NCBI GenBank assembly: GCA_023432985.1
Contig: JAEZEQ010000034.1
Span: forward strand, 1-64,000
Length of the DNA: 64,000 bases
Reading direction: 5' to 3'
Source of the DNA: Bacteroidota bacterium
GTDB lineage: Bacteria; Bacteroidota; Bacteroidia; CAIKAF01
Shown here one piece after another: positions 17,867-26,695 of the stretch; the stretch's first letter is position 1; the number at the start of each line of letters is the position of its first letter. The position numbers were made by a program, and so were the translations under genes. The notes under the pieces were generated by a model. It saw nothing but the letters and a program-made list of their open reading frames with translations. It ran no database searches and was not told the origin of the DNA.

Positions 17867-19527
17867 TGATGCATCGCTTATTTTTTATTTTTTTTACTGT
17901 TTTTTTCTCATTTCCCTTTTATGCACAGGAAATTGATGTGCAGGTCTCGAACCTGAATCCCAAAGTAGGTGAGCCCTTTGAAATCATTTATACGGTTCGT
18001 GCCAATCGCTATTCTCAACTGTCTTTTCCGGATTTTAAACCGCTACGCATTATTGGAAGAGCAACGAATAAGGTGCAGATTAATAACCGTAAGGAAGATA
18101 GTTTTGTGTTTACTCTGCTCGCCGATAAACAAGCCACATACCGTATTCCGCCTGCTTCTGTGACTATTGGGAATAAACGTTATAACAGTAAATCGGTTCA
18201 AATAAAAGTTGGACTCGGCGAAACGAAAACAAGAGAAACCGGTGATCCTAAAGCCCCTTTTCTGGCTTTAGCTATTGAAGCTTCTAAGGATAAGGTCTAT
18301 TTGGGCGAACCAATTGAAATTTCTTATGTTTTGTATGCCAATACTCTGGGTAAATATTCTTTCGGAGATCAATATATGCCACCCCCCCAAAATGCACTGA
18401 TTTACGAGAAAATTGAATATAGCCAACGCACTTTTAAACCCGCTGTTTTTAAAGGAAAATCCTTGTCTAAAATCGATCTGGTGAAACTGATTGTGCAACC
18501 CACTCAAGTGGGCGAACTCATAATCCCGGATGCAGCTCTCCTGGTGCAACTCGATAAAAATCCCGAACAAAATCCCGTCGATGACCCCTTTGCATTTTTA
18601 TTTGGGAATATTTTCGAAGACCAAATTATTCGAAAACATCTACGGGCCGAAGCCTTGCATATTCCGGTTTTGTCGCTCCCTCAACAGAATGTTCCTGTCG
18701 ATTTTAAAGGTGCTATCGGTCAATATAGCATCGAAGTATCAGCCGTCGATACACTTGGGAAAATTGGCGAAAGTTTGCCTGTGAAAATTCTGCTCAGCGG
18801 AAGCGGAAATATTAATTTATTGTCTGATTTTATTTTTAATACGGGTACGGATTGGGAAACTTTTAGTCCGCAAATTACCAAAAACATTAACGATAGTACG
18901 GGCATTCCTATTGGTAAAATCGAATTTGTTTTTTCGCTTATTCCCAAAAAAGCAGGCCAACTTTTAATTCCGGCTCAACGTTTTTCTTTTTTTAATCCCC
19001 ACACCGGAAACTACGAAACGCTTAATAGCGAAGCTATCCCTGTCTTTGTGAATGAATCCGACAAACCCGCGCCGTCACCCTCTATTTCCACCGATACAGC
19101 TCCCGCTTTCAAAAAGCCTAAGGGCATATCTTTTGCCGCTTTATTAAGCATTATTGGTGGATCTATACTCTTGGCTTTACTGTTCTTTTTCCGAAAAAAA
19201 ATAGGGACGAAAAAGATTAAAAAGTCTACATTTTCTGTAGAAAAATTTCGTAAAAAATGGGAAAATATTCAATCATTACAAGGGGTTGATGTATATACGA
19301 AAATGGAACGTTGGTTGCTGGATTTTGTGAAAGAAAAATATGGGTTGAATGAATTTTATGCACAAGTAGATAAACGAAATTATTTGCTGAATTCAGGGGT
19401 CAATCCCTCGGATGCGGATATTATTTTACGTATGTTTGAAGCCTGTCAAGATGCACGATACGCCCCTGTAAGTGCATCAAATCGCGAGGCTTTGGATACT
19501 TGGGCAAAACAATTGTTAAATGAATAA
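17866..19527 (+). CDS. batD: BatD, oxygen-tolerance membrane protein
   Basis: A 553-residue exported membrane protein with a signal peptide (residues 1-20, FPFYAQ), several periplasmic Ig-like domains (EIDVQVSNLNPKVGEPFEIIYTV at the start), one membrane helix near 425-442 and a cytoplasmic tail of ~110 residues. This is the standard BatD architecture. I chose the ATG at 17866, which shares a base with the batB/C stop, over an upstream TTG at 17860; ATG 17869 is also possible. It closes the bat gene set, followed 2 nt later by a nitroreductase gene. Confidence 0.88.
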   Translation: MMHRLFFIFFTVFFSFPFYAQEIDVQVSNLNPKVGEPFEIIYTVRANRYSQLSFPDFKPLRIIGRATNKVQINNRKEDSFVFTLLADKQATYRIPPASVTIGNKRYNSKSVQIKVGLGETKTRETGDPKAPFLALAIEASKDKVYLGEPIEISYVLYANTLGKYSFGDQYMPPPQNALIYEKIEYSQRTFKPAVFKGKSLSKIDLVKLIVQPTQVGELIIPDAALLVQLDKNPEQNPVDDPFAFLFGNIFEDQIIRKHLRAEALHIPVLSLPQQNVPVDFKGAIGQYSIEVSAVDTLGKIGESLPVKILLSGSGNINLLSDFIFNTGTDWETFSPQITKNINDSTGIPIGKIEFVFSLIPKKAGQLLIPAQRFSFFNPHTGNYETLNSEAIPVFVNESDKPAPSPSISTDTAPAFKKPKGISFAALLSIIGGSILLALLFFFRKKIGTKKIKKSTFSVEKFRKKWENIQSLQGVDVYTKMERWLLDFVKEKYGLNEFYAQVDKRNYLLNSGVNPSDADIILRMFEACQDARYAPVSASNREALDTWAKQLLNE

Positions 19528-19529
19528 AT

Positions 19530-20114
19530 ATGCAATTTAATTTAAGTGAAATTTCGAAACTGATTAAAGAACGTCGTTCTCTTAAACCGGAAAAATTTAG
19601 TGCGCGTAAAGTGCATAAGGAACAAATTGAAAGAATGCTCGAAGCAGCTAATTGGGCACCCAATCATGGAAATACGGAGCCCTGGCGTTTTAAGGTATAT
19701 TCCGATAATGCCTCTTTTGATTTGTTGAATTTTATGGGCGAATTGTATAAGAAATATACACCTGAAGAGAAGTTTTTATTGAATAAATATGAAAATTTTT
19801 CTAAAAGAGCCGCACGTAAAGCTCCGCTTATTTTGGTTTATAGAAAACGAGATAGCATGGAAAGAGTACCTGCTTATGAAGAGGATTGGGCTGTGGCATG
19901 TGCCGTACAGAACCTTTCTCTGATGGCGGCTGCATATGGTATTGGTTGCTTTTGGAGTACGCCCAAAATGATGTTCCAACCCGAGTTTAAAGAGTATACC
20001 CATTTGAAGGATGATGAAGCGCCAATGGGGATTTTGTATTTGGGTTACCCGGAGGGTGATATGCCGGAGGGGAGAAGGAATATATGGATTAATAAGGTCG
20101 AATGGATTGGATAA
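19530..20114 (+). CDS. nitroreductase family protein
   Basis: A 194-residue FMN-binding oxidoreductase of the NfsB/YdjA type. It starts with the RRSLKPEKFSARKV phosphate-binding region, followed by EAANWAPNHGNTEPWRF and a C-terminal LYLGYPEGD. The substrate is unknown. It starts 2 nt after batD and is therefore probably the last gene of the bat operon. Its stop codon coincides with the first bases of the 175-bp dispersed repeat. Confidence 0.88.
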   Translation: MQFNLSEISKLIKERRSLKPEKFSARKVHKEQIERMLEAANWAPNHGNTEPWRFKVYSDNASFDLLNFMGELYKKYTPEEKFLLNKYENFSKRAARKAPLILVYRKRDSMERVPAYEEDWAVACAVQNLSLMAAAYGIGCFWSTPKMMFQPEFKEYTHLKDDEAPMGILYLGYPEGDMPEGRRNIWINKVEWIG

Positions 20115-20287
20115 AATGATTTCTGCTTTGCATTTCTTCGTTGGAACAAAATTTGTGCGCAGTCACATACCATTCGTATGCTCCTTTGCCCAAATTTAAC
20201 TCCGCCTCGAACTGCTTTGCATGAATAATTTTAAGACCTTCTTTATTTGGAAATTTTTGCAAAAAATGGGAATATTATCCCATTTCC
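20113..20287 (+). repeat. 175-bp dispersed intergenic repeat, copy 1
   Basis: The segment matches 61988-62162 along its whole length with only scattered substitutions. A core imperfect palindrome is formed by AAATTTGTGC (20149-20158) and GCCCAAATTT (20188-20197), with an inner hairpin CATAC/GTATG (20166-20180). It ends in a hairpin AAATGGGA/TCCCATTT (20264-20285) that can terminate transcription. It fills the gap between two convergent genes and supplies the stop and last codons of purC. No reading frame is conserved within it. Confidence 0.85.
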
Positions 20288-21219
20288 TTTAAAGCTTTTT
20301 TTATCGCTTTTTCGATAGAGGGCAAAGGATCTGTTTCGTTTTCCGGCTCGAATGTTTTCCCCGTGATTTTTTCGAACAATTGAATATAGCGCTCGGTTAC
20401 TGTTTCAACAAATTCCTCCGGCATATCGGGCATTTCTTGTCCCTCTAATCCCTGAAATCCTTGATCCATTAACCATTCGCGTACAAATTCCTTACTCAAT
20501 TGCTTCTGAGCTATGCCTGCTTTCTGATTGGCCTCATAAGAATCGGCGTAAAAATAACGCGAACTGTCGGGAGTGTGTATTTCATCTATTAAGGTTACTT
20601 CCCCTTTATAGTTTCCAAATTCATATTTCGTATCCACCAAAATCAACCCTTTTTCTGCCGCAAATCGAGTACCAAAATCAAACAATGCACGGGTATATTT
20701 CTCCATTTGTATGTATTCATTTTCCGGAACTATTCCTTGTGCGATTATTTCTTCGCGCGAAATATCCATATCATGGCCTTCATCGGCTTTGGTAGCAGGG
20801 GTAATTATAGGCTCGGGAAATTTGTCATTCTCTTTCATCCCTTCGGGCATAGGAACCCCACAAATTATACGTTTACCACTTTTGTATTCCCTCCAGGCAT
20901 GTCCGCTCAGGTAGCCGCGTATAACCATTTCGACTTTATAGGGACTACAAAGCTTTCCTATGGTTACATTGGGATGGGGACTGGAAATAATCCAGTTGGG
21001 TACTATATGCTTGGTCGCCTCCATAAAAGTAAGTGCCACCCCATTCAATACCCTCCCTTTATTGGGTATGGCTTTAGGTAAAATATGGTCGAAAGCCGAA
21101 ATGCGATCTGTTGCAATCATCACCAAATAGGTATTGTCGATATTATACACATCTCTAACCTTGCCTTCGTATTTACTTATTTGTTTTTCGAATTTAAAAT
21201 TACTCCCGTAAATCGCCAT
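20275..21219 (-). CDS. purC: phosphoribosylaminoimidazole-succinocarboxamide synthase
   Basis: This 314-residue SAICAR synthetase joins aspartate to CAIR in purine synthesis. The family text is clear: KYEGKVRDVYNIDNTYLVMIATDRISAFD at the N-terminus, EMVIRGYLSGHAW in the middle, then EIHTPDSSRYFY and SKEFVREWL. It is the longer form of the enzyme, as in yeast and many Bacteroidota. It follows phoH after 3 nt on the same strand. Its last codons (EMG and stop) lie inside a dispersed repeat. Confidence 0.96.
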   Translation of the reverse strand: MAIYGSNFKFEKQISKYEGKVRDVYNIDNTYLVMIATDRISAFDHILPKAIPNKGRVLNGVALTFMEATKHIVPNWIISSPHPNVTIGKLCSPYKVEMVIRGYLSGHAWREYKSGKRIICGVPMPEGMKENDKFPEPIITPATKADEGHDMDISREEIIAQGIVPENEYIQMEKYTRALFDFGTRFAAEKGLILVDTKYEFGNYKGEVTLIDEIHTPDSSRYFYADSYEANQKAGIAQKQLSKEFVREWLMDQGFQGLEGQEMPDMPEEFVETVTERYIQLFEKITGKTFEPENETDPLPSIEKAIKKALKEMG

Positions 21220-21222
21220 AAA

Positions 21223-22194
21223 TTATTGTTTTTTATTCTCTATTTTTTCGTAAGCTTCTAATACTTTCTTCACCAGTTTATGCCGAATTACATCACTTTT
21301 GTCGAATTCTACCATGCCTATACCTTTCACATTTTTAAGAATGCTATAAGCCTCCATCAACCCGCTCTGCTGATGTTTAGGCAGGTCTATTTGCGACATA
21401 TCTCCGGTGATGATAAATTTAGCACTTTGTCCCATTCTGGTTAGAAACATTTTCATCTGATTGCGGGTTGCATTTTGTGCTTCATCGAGTATTACAAATG
21501 CATTATCGAGTGTTCTCCCACGCATATATGCCAAAGGCGCAATCTGTATGACTCCGCTTTCCATCAATAATTTCAATTTTTCCGGCGCAATCATATCCCG
21601 TAAAGCATCAAAAAGTGGCTGAAGATAGGGGTCTAATTTTTCTTTTAAATCGCCCGGTAAAAATCCCAAATTTTCTCCCGCTTCCACGGCCGGTCTGGTT
21701 AGAATTATTTTGCGGATTTCTTTATTTTTTAAGGCTTTCACAGCCAAAGCCACAGCAGTATATGTCTTCCCCGTACCGCTGGGACCCAGTGCAAAAACCA
21801 TATCGTTCTGCGAAGAAATAAGCACCAATTTGCGCTGATTTTCTGTGCGCGCTTTGATGATATATCCATCCTGTCCCACCAATATAACATGCTGACCTTC
21901 GAATTCATCCGCCGGCAATTCTTCTTCCTCAGGATTTTGTATCTGTTTTTTGGCCAATTGGAAAATAATATCTTCCGACAGACTCCCGAAACGCTCATAA
22001 TGACGCATTACGCGCATTAAAGTATCTCTGAAAAGATCCATCTCCTTACTTTCTCCAAATATCCGTAATTCCGCACCACGGTCCACAATTTTAAGTTTAG
22101 GAAACTGATCTTTAAGTACTTTTAAATATTTATTTCCCGGTCCGAAAAAATCTACCGGGTCCACTGAATCAATAACAATTATTTTTTCGCCCAA
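21223..22194 (-). CDS. PhoH-like ATPase (YbeZ type)
   Basis: A 323-residue PhoH-family protein with a KH-like N-terminal region and a P-loop ATPase core, GPSGTGKT (137-144) and FVILDEAQNAT. YbeZ-type PhoH proteins work with the RNase YbeY in ribosome and RNA metabolism. The start is TTG: no ATG or GTG lies upstream in frame near it, and MGEKIIVIDSVDPVDFFG resembles the normal N-terminus. A one-mismatch -7 box (TACTTTCG) lies about 50 nt upstream. Confidence 0.9.
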   Translation of the reverse strand: MGEKIIVIDSVDPVDFFGPGNKYLKVLKDQFPKLKIVDRGAELRIFGESKEMDLFRDTLMRVMRHYERFGSLSEDIIFQLAKKQIQNPEEEELPADEFEGQHVILVGQDGYIIKARTENQRKLVLISSQNDMVFALGPSGTGKTYTAVALAVKALKNKEIRKIILTRPAVEAGENLGFLPGDLKEKLDPYLQPLFDALRDMIAPEKLKLLMESGVIQIAPLAYMRGRTLDNAFVILDEAQNATRNQMKMFLTRMGQSAKFIITGDMSQIDLPKHQQSGLMEAYSILKNVKGIGMVEFDKSDVIRHKLVKKVLEAYEKIENKKQ

Positions 22195-22292
22195 ATTTGC
22201 TTGATATTTAAGATTGATTTCTAAAATGTTTCCTTTAGCTTTGCGAAAGTAAGTAAAAACTTAGACCGGATAAATTTTTTGAATAGAAATTA

Positions 22293-23087
22293 ATGCCTAT
22301 TGTTACCCTTTTATCTGATATCGGTACTACCGACCACTATGTGGCCACGGTGAAAGGCTATTTATATTCGGTCTTCCCACAAGTTACTATTGTGGATGTT
22401 TCGCACAATATTTCGCGCGATAATATTATGCAGGGCGCCTTCCTTTTGAAAAATACTTTTCCCCATTTTCCGGATGGAACAATTCATCTGATTTCGGTTT
22501 GTGCACCCATGAGTTTCGAATTTCCTTATGTAGCCTATAAAGTCAATAATCAATATTTTATCGGTACGGATAATGGACTTTTTTCATTGGCATTCGAAAA
22601 TTTTGAAGTGCAAGGTGTGGTTAGTCTCGATTCCATACTTAATCCCGGCAATATGCAATCTACCTTTCAATTGCGCGATATTTTTGCGCCTGCAGCATTA
22701 CACCTGTTAAAAGGAAAAGCACTCACCGACCTTGGTCAACCCCGTCTTAATCCCACCGTTCAACTTAATTTTGCACCCGGGATAACCGGAAATACGCTTA
22801 CCGGAAATGTGATTTATAACGATCATTTTGGGAATGCCATAACCAATTTTTCTAAAGATTTTCTGCTGAAAAATATTAATGGCCGTAACTTTGTAATTGA
22901 AATGCGCAGTCGTACCTATAATATTTCTAAATTCAGTATGGCCTATAACAGTGTCTCCCCTGGAGATATTGTTGCACTTTTTAATTCTTCCTCTTATCTC
23001 GAAATTGCCATGAATCAGGGTTCTGTATTGGATATGCTGGGATTGAAAGCAGGAGATGTTGTTAAAATATTTATTGATAATGATTAG
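22293..23087 (+). CDS. S-adenosyl-L-methionine hydroxide adenosyltransferase (DUF62 family)
   Basis: A 264-residue protein that splits SAM into adenosine and methionine using hydroxide; the family also includes fluorinases. The N-terminal TLLSDIGTTDHYVATVKG carries the conserved Asp, followed by IVDVSHNI and YFIGTDNGLFSL. No chlorinase/fluorinase-specific loop is obvious, so the hydroxide enzyme is the natural call. It begins a five-gene run, and its stop overlaps the next gene. Confidence 0.88.
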   Translation: MPIVTLLSDIGTTDHYVATVKGYLYSVFPQVTIVDVSHNISRDNIMQGAFLLKNTFPHFPDGTIHLISVCAPMSFEFPYVAYKVNNQYFIGTDNGLFSLAFENFEVQGVVSLDSILNPGNMQSTFQLRDIFAPAALHLLKGKALTDLGQPRLNPTVQLNFAPGITGNTLTGNVIYNDHFGNAITNFSKDFLLKNINGRNFVIEMRSRTYNISKFSMAYNSVSPGDIVALFNSSSYLEIAMNQGSVLDMLGLKAGDVVKIFIDND

Positions 23088-23370
23088 AATCGTTCGCCTG
23101 GAATTAAAAGCCGAAAATGCTCAATTGTTTGAAGCTTTTTTTGCAAAAACCAAATCTAACATCGCCCAAATGCCGGGCTGTAACGGAGTGGAATTATACA
23201 AAGATGCCGATCAGCCTCATGTATATTATACCCATAGTTATTGGGATTCGACCGAAGATTTGGAACGCTATAGACAAAGCGAATTTTTTAAGAAAACATG
23301 GACTTATACCAAAAGCCTATTTCAAAATAAAGCACAAGCTTTTAGTCTTGTCGAAATTGCCGAAGAATGA
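23080..23370 (+). CDS. antibiotic-biosynthesis-monooxygenase-fold protein
   Basis: A 96-residue single ABM domain (ferredoxin-like dimeric fold). Typical features are MIRIVRLELKAEN at the start, MPGCNGVELYKDAD in the middle and YWDSTEDLERYRQSEFF near the end. These small proteins may be monooxygenases or simple ligand binders; the name says little about function. The ATG at 23080 overlaps the upstream stop by 8 nt and gives a family-length protein; the longer frame from 23056 is unlikely. It overlaps the next start by 4 nt. Confidence 0.8.
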   Translation: MIRIVRLELKAENAQLFEAFFAKTKSNIAQMPGCNGVELYKDADQPHVYYTHSYWDSTEDLERYRQSEFFKKTWTYTKSLFQNKAQAFSLVEIAEE

Positions 23371-24101
23371 AGAATATTTATGCTCAATTAATCCAACAAT
23401 CTCAGAAAGGACGATTTCTAATCCTCTTAATCGACCCCGATAAATTGCCGAAAGAAAAGGCGATTGAGATCGCTCTTTTTGCCCAGAATAATGGAGGGGC
23501 AGCTATTCTTATCGGATCCAGCTTGATGTTGCATGGAGAACTGGATGCCTATATTCAGGCTTTGAAAGAGCAGATAGATATTCCCCTTATTTTGTTTCCC
23601 GGTGCCGCTACCCAGGTTTCTGCCAAGGCTGATGCCATTTTGTTGCTTTCTCTGCTCTCGGGACGTAACCCCGAATACCTCATAGGCAAACATGTGGAAT
23701 CGGCATTTTTGATTCAACAAAGCGGATTGGATATTATACCCACGGGATATATTTTGGTCGACGGTGGTAATATGACTTCGGTACATTATATGACTCAAAG
23801 TTTGCCCATACCCCGCCGCAAAAATGATATAGCCATGGCTACCGCTTTAGCCGGCATACAATTGGGAATGCAAGCCATATATCTCGAAGCCGGAAGTGGG
23901 GCCGATTTTCCGGTAGAGCCCGAAATGATTCAGGCCGTTAAATCTGTCGGACCACCCTTATTATGGGTAGGAGGCGGAATACGAAATGTCGAACAAATTA
24001 TGCAAGCCCGAAAAGCAGGCGCCGACTTTGTGGTTGTAGGCAGCCTGGCCGAAAATAATCCCAGCGAATGGATGAAATTATGGTCTGAATTTAATGTATA
24101 A
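23367..24101 (+). CDS. geranylgeranylglyceryl phosphate synthase family protein
   Basis: A 244-residue TIM-barrel prenyltransferase of the GGGPS/PcrB family, which joins a polyprenyl chain to glycerol-1-phosphate. Signatures include LLIDPDKLPKEKA, ILIGSSL, GYILVDGG, AIYLEAGSGADFPV and the phosphate-binding WVGGGIRNVEQ. Group II homologues occur in some Bacteroidota and work as true GGGP synthases in vitro; the chain length here is unknown. Overlapping starts and stops place it in an operon with the ABM protein and pnuC. Confidence 0.88.
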   Translation: MKNIYAQLIQQSQKGRFLILLIDPDKLPKEKAIEIALFAQNNGGAAILIGSSLMLHGELDAYIQALKEQIDIPLILFPGAATQVSAKADAILLLSLLSGRNPEYLIGKHVESAFLIQQSGLDIIPTGYILVDGGNMTSVHYMTQSLPIPRRKNDIAMATALAGIQLGMQAIYLEAGSGADFPVEPEMIQAVKSVGPPLLWVGGGIRNVEQIMQARKAGADFVVVGSLAENNPSEWMKLWSEFNV

Positions 24102-24691
24102 TGGAAGCATCTTTTTGGGCTAATTATCAAAATATAATCGGATTTATAGCACTGTGTACCGGCATTGTTTATGTAGTTTTGGCTACATTCCGACTCCGCT
24201 TATGCTGGATCTTCGGTGGAATTAGTTCGGCTTGTTTTGTGGTGAACTTATGGAATGCCCATTTCTTTGTAGACGCACTGATTAACGTATATTATCTGGT
24301 TATGGCATTTTATGGCTGGTATTGGTGGCAAAGCGATAAAGCCGTAGAAGATATTGTTTCTAAAAATAAGACCTCTTTCCATTTTTATTCGATTTTAAGC
24401 CTTATCTTACCTGCACTTTTACTGGGTTTTATTTTGCATAAATTTACACCCACTCCATATCCATACGCCGATGCCTGGGTCGGTATCTTATCGGTTTATG
24501 CCACCTGGCTAACCGCAAAAAAAGTGGCCCAAAGTTGGTTCTACTGGATTGCTGCCGACCTGCTCGCAGCTATACTTTATTTTGCTAAGGAATTGTATTT
24601 CGAATCTATTCTAATGGCTGTCTATGCTTTTGTAGCCGTATTTGGATTTTATGAATGGATTCGGATCTATAATAAAAGAAGATATGCGTAA
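24101..24691 (+). CDS. pnuC: PnuC-family nicotinamide riboside transporter
   Basis: A 196-residue inner-membrane protein with about seven helices. Family text includes YYLVMAFYGWYWW and AWVGILSVYATWLTAKKVAQSWFYWIAAD, which hold the substrate-binding Trp/Tyr residues. PnuC moves nicotinamide riboside by facilitated diffusion. The next gene encodes the kinase that traps it, which explains the pairing. The start shares a base with the GGGPS stop. Confidence 0.93.
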   Translation: MEASFWANYQNIIGFIALCTGIVYVVLATFRLRLCWIFGGISSACFVVNLWNAHFFVDALINVYYLVMAFYGWYWWQSDKAVEDIVSKNKTSFHFYSILSLILPALLLGFILHKFTPTPYPYADAWVGILSVYATWLTAKKVAQSWFYWIAADLLAAILYFAKELYFESILMAVYAFVAVFGFYEWIRIYNKRRYA

Positions 24692-25202
24692 GGTGGCAAT
24701 ATTAGGTCCCGAAAGTACAGGCAAATCGGCATTGTGTAAAGCCTTGTCTGAACATTATCCTAATGCTGTTGCGGTTCCCGAATATGCACGCACCTATTTG
24801 GAAAAAAACGGACCGGGCTATAACTTAGATACACTCGATATTATAGCTCTTGAACAGTTTAATCAAATTCAACATGCCATAGCCCGTAAACCCCAATGGG
24901 TCTTCGCAGATACGGAGATGATTGTTATGAAAATCTGGTCCGAGTTTGTTTTTGCCAAGGTGTCTGAAAAGATTATGGAATGCGTTGCCAAACAAGAATT
25001 TGACCTATATCTATTATGCGATATCGATTTAGATTGGGAAGAGGATATTTTGCGCGAACATCCAGATAAGAGAGATACGCTCTTTGCTTTGTATGTATCT
25101 GAATTAAACCTGAGGCAACTGCAATACCGTGTAGTATGCGGACAAGGGGAAAATAGAGTGAAAAATGCTATAGAGGCTATAGATGATTTCTTTGGAAATT
25201 AA
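24684..25202 (+). CDS. nadR: NadR-like ribosylnicotinamide kinase
   Basis: A 172-residue P-loop kinase equivalent to the C-terminal domain of NadR, which phosphorylates nicotinamide riboside to NMN. The P-loop is GPESTGKS (residues 7-14), followed by VPEYARTYL and DTEMIVMKIWSEF. The adenylyltransferase and repressor domains of enterobacterial NadR are absent. I take the ATG at 24684, which overlaps the pnuC stop by 8 nt and directly precedes the P-loop strand. It ends with a TTAA in which both this gene and the facing porT gene have their stop. Confidence 0.9.
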   Translation: MRKVAILGPESTGKSALCKALSEHYPNAVAVPEYARTYLEKNGPGYNLDTLDIIALEQFNQIQHAIARKPQWVFADTEMIVMKIWSEFVFAKVSEKIMECVAKQEFDLYLLCDIDLDWEEDILREHPDKRDTLFALYVSELNLRQLQYRVVCGQGENRVKNAIEAIDDFFGN

Positions 25203-25930
25203 AGTGAACCCTCGAAGTAGAAGGCAAATAAAATACTGCGCGTATATATTTTATCAAGTGCCGCCGAATAGATGTGATTTTCGGGGTAGAGTGCGTTATT
25301 TATGCCCCACCCGACACGAACCGATGGTGTGAATTTGAAATATTTCAGATAGATATCTATGCCCGTACCCAATTCGAATGAAACATTATGTTTTCGCAAC
25401 TTCACCAAATTATCTCCATTGTCGTCGGTGCCTGCTTTGGAAGAGAGGTCGAAGCTGTATTTAAATCCGGTTTCTAAATAGAGCCGCACATCATTAAGTC
25501 GGGCCGATTTTAATCGGAATAAAACAGGAAATTCGAGATAGGTACTTTCTATATTTTTCTTTGTGGTTCGAAATAGGGTATCGTTCGAGAATTTTTCGGT
25601 ATAAAGCAAGGTCCTTCCACCAAAGGATATAGAAGGTATAAAACGAACGGCCAGGTATTCATGCAAACGCACATTCGCCAACACGCCCATGCTGAATCCG
25701 GATCCTCCTTTGCTTTCAATTTTGTAAATGGAATCGAGAAGAGCCGGATTTCCCACAGGCCTTAATCCCAAATTCATGGTATTAAAACCAATATGAAATC
25801 CGAAATAAATCGTTTTTCTATCCAGCTTAGCCAAGGTCCAGGGTTTGGTTTGAATCTGACCGTGAAGCATGCCCGACAATGCAAGGAGTATTGTGGCGAA
25901 AAGAAGTATATATGTTTTATGTCGAATCAA
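25199..25930 (-). CDS. porT: PorT-like outer-membrane beta-barrel protein
   Basis: A 243-residue protein with a signal peptide (residues 1-25, SGMLHGQ) and alternating beta strands ending in Phe (SILFAFYFEGSL), typical of an outer-membrane barrel. PorT is needed for T9SS function, and porT lies next to ubiE in many Bacteroidota, as here. The start is TTG; the first in-frame ATG would cut into the signal peptide. T9SS cargo is encoded at 6.3 and 48.6 kb. Confidence 0.8.
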   Translation of the reverse strand: MIRHKTYILLFATILLALSGMLHGQIQTKPWTLAKLDRKTIYFGFHIGFNTMNLGLRPVGNPALLDSIYKIESKGGSGFSMGVLANVRLHEYLAVRFIPSISFGGRTLLYTEKFSNDTLFRTTKKNIESTYLEFPVLFRLKSARLNDVRLYLETGFKYSFDLSSKAGTDDNGDNLVKLRKHNVSFELGTGIDIYLKYFKFTPSVRVGWGINNALYPENHIYSAALDKIYTRSILFAFYFEGSL

Positions 25931-25960
25931 AACTTTATAACAAACGAAAATTGTTGTTTT

Positions 25961-26680
25961 TTATTTTTTTGCCTGATAAATGCTAGAAATGCCAAAGCTG
26001 AGTTTGCTTTGTGTACATTCTTTGAATCCGGCTTTTTGCATTAAATCTAAAAATGCTTTCCCATCCGGAAATGCTTTTACACTTTCGGGTAAATAGGTAT
26101 ATGCCCTCGCATCTTTTGAGACCATTTTTCCCCAAAGGGGAAGTATATAGGTGAAATAAAAATGATAGGCTTGCTTAACAGGGAAGGTATCGGGCTTACT
26201 GAATTCAAGTATATACAAATGAGCTCCGGGTTTCAATACCTTATAAAAACTTTCTAATCCCTTTTCTACATTTTCGAAATTACGAATTCCAAAAGCGATT
26301 GTAATGGCATCAAAGCTGTTTTCGGGGAAGGGTAAATTTTCGCCGTCTGCAATTTGCAGGCTCACCGATTCTTGAAGTCCCGCTTTCGCCACTTTGATTT
26401 TTCCAACCTCCAACATACCTTTTGATATATCGGTGCCCACAATGCGCGGAATGCCATTTTGCGCCATCATTATGGCCAAATCTCCGGTGCCTGTAGCCGC
26501 GTCGAGCACATATTTTGCCCCGCTTTCTTTTACTTTTTTCACGGTTTTCTTTCTCCAGCTAATATCTATGCCCATAGATAAAAATCGGTTCAAAAAATCG
26601 TATTTAGGAGAAATATTGTCGAACATTTCGGCAACTTCTTCCTTTTTTGTTTTGTCTGTATTATATGGTTTTATACTCAT
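25961..26680 (-). CDS. ubiE: demethylmenaquinone methyltransferase UbiE/MenG
   Basis: A 239-residue SAM-dependent methyltransferase for the last step of menaquinone synthesis. Motif I is VLDAATGTGDLAI, with MFDNISPKYDFLNRFLSMGID at the N-terminus and the NSFDAITIAFGIRNF motif. A perfect TAACTTTG promoter box sits 7 nt before the ATG and overlaps the trkH stop, so the gene probably has its own promoter. Confidence 0.95.
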   Translation of the reverse strand: MSIKPYNTDKTKKEEVAEMFDNISPKYDFLNRFLSMGIDISWRKKTVKKVKESGAKYVLDAATGTGDLAIMMAQNGIPRIVGTDISKGMLEVGKIKVAKAGLQESVSLQIADGENLPFPENSFDAITIAFGIRNFENVEKGLESFYKVLKPGAHLYILEFSKPDTFPVKQAYHFYFTYILPLWGKMVSKDARAYTYLPESVKAFPDGKAFLDLMQKAGFKECTQSKLSFGISSIYQAKK

Positions 26681-26687
26681 TTCGCTA

Positions 26688-26695
26688 CAAAGTTA
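26688..26695 (-). promoter_or_regulatory. -7 box TAACTTTG for ubiE
   Basis: This is a perfect TAnnTTTG match 7 nt before the ubiE ATG. Its first three bases are the TAA stop of trkH. Confidence 0.6.
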
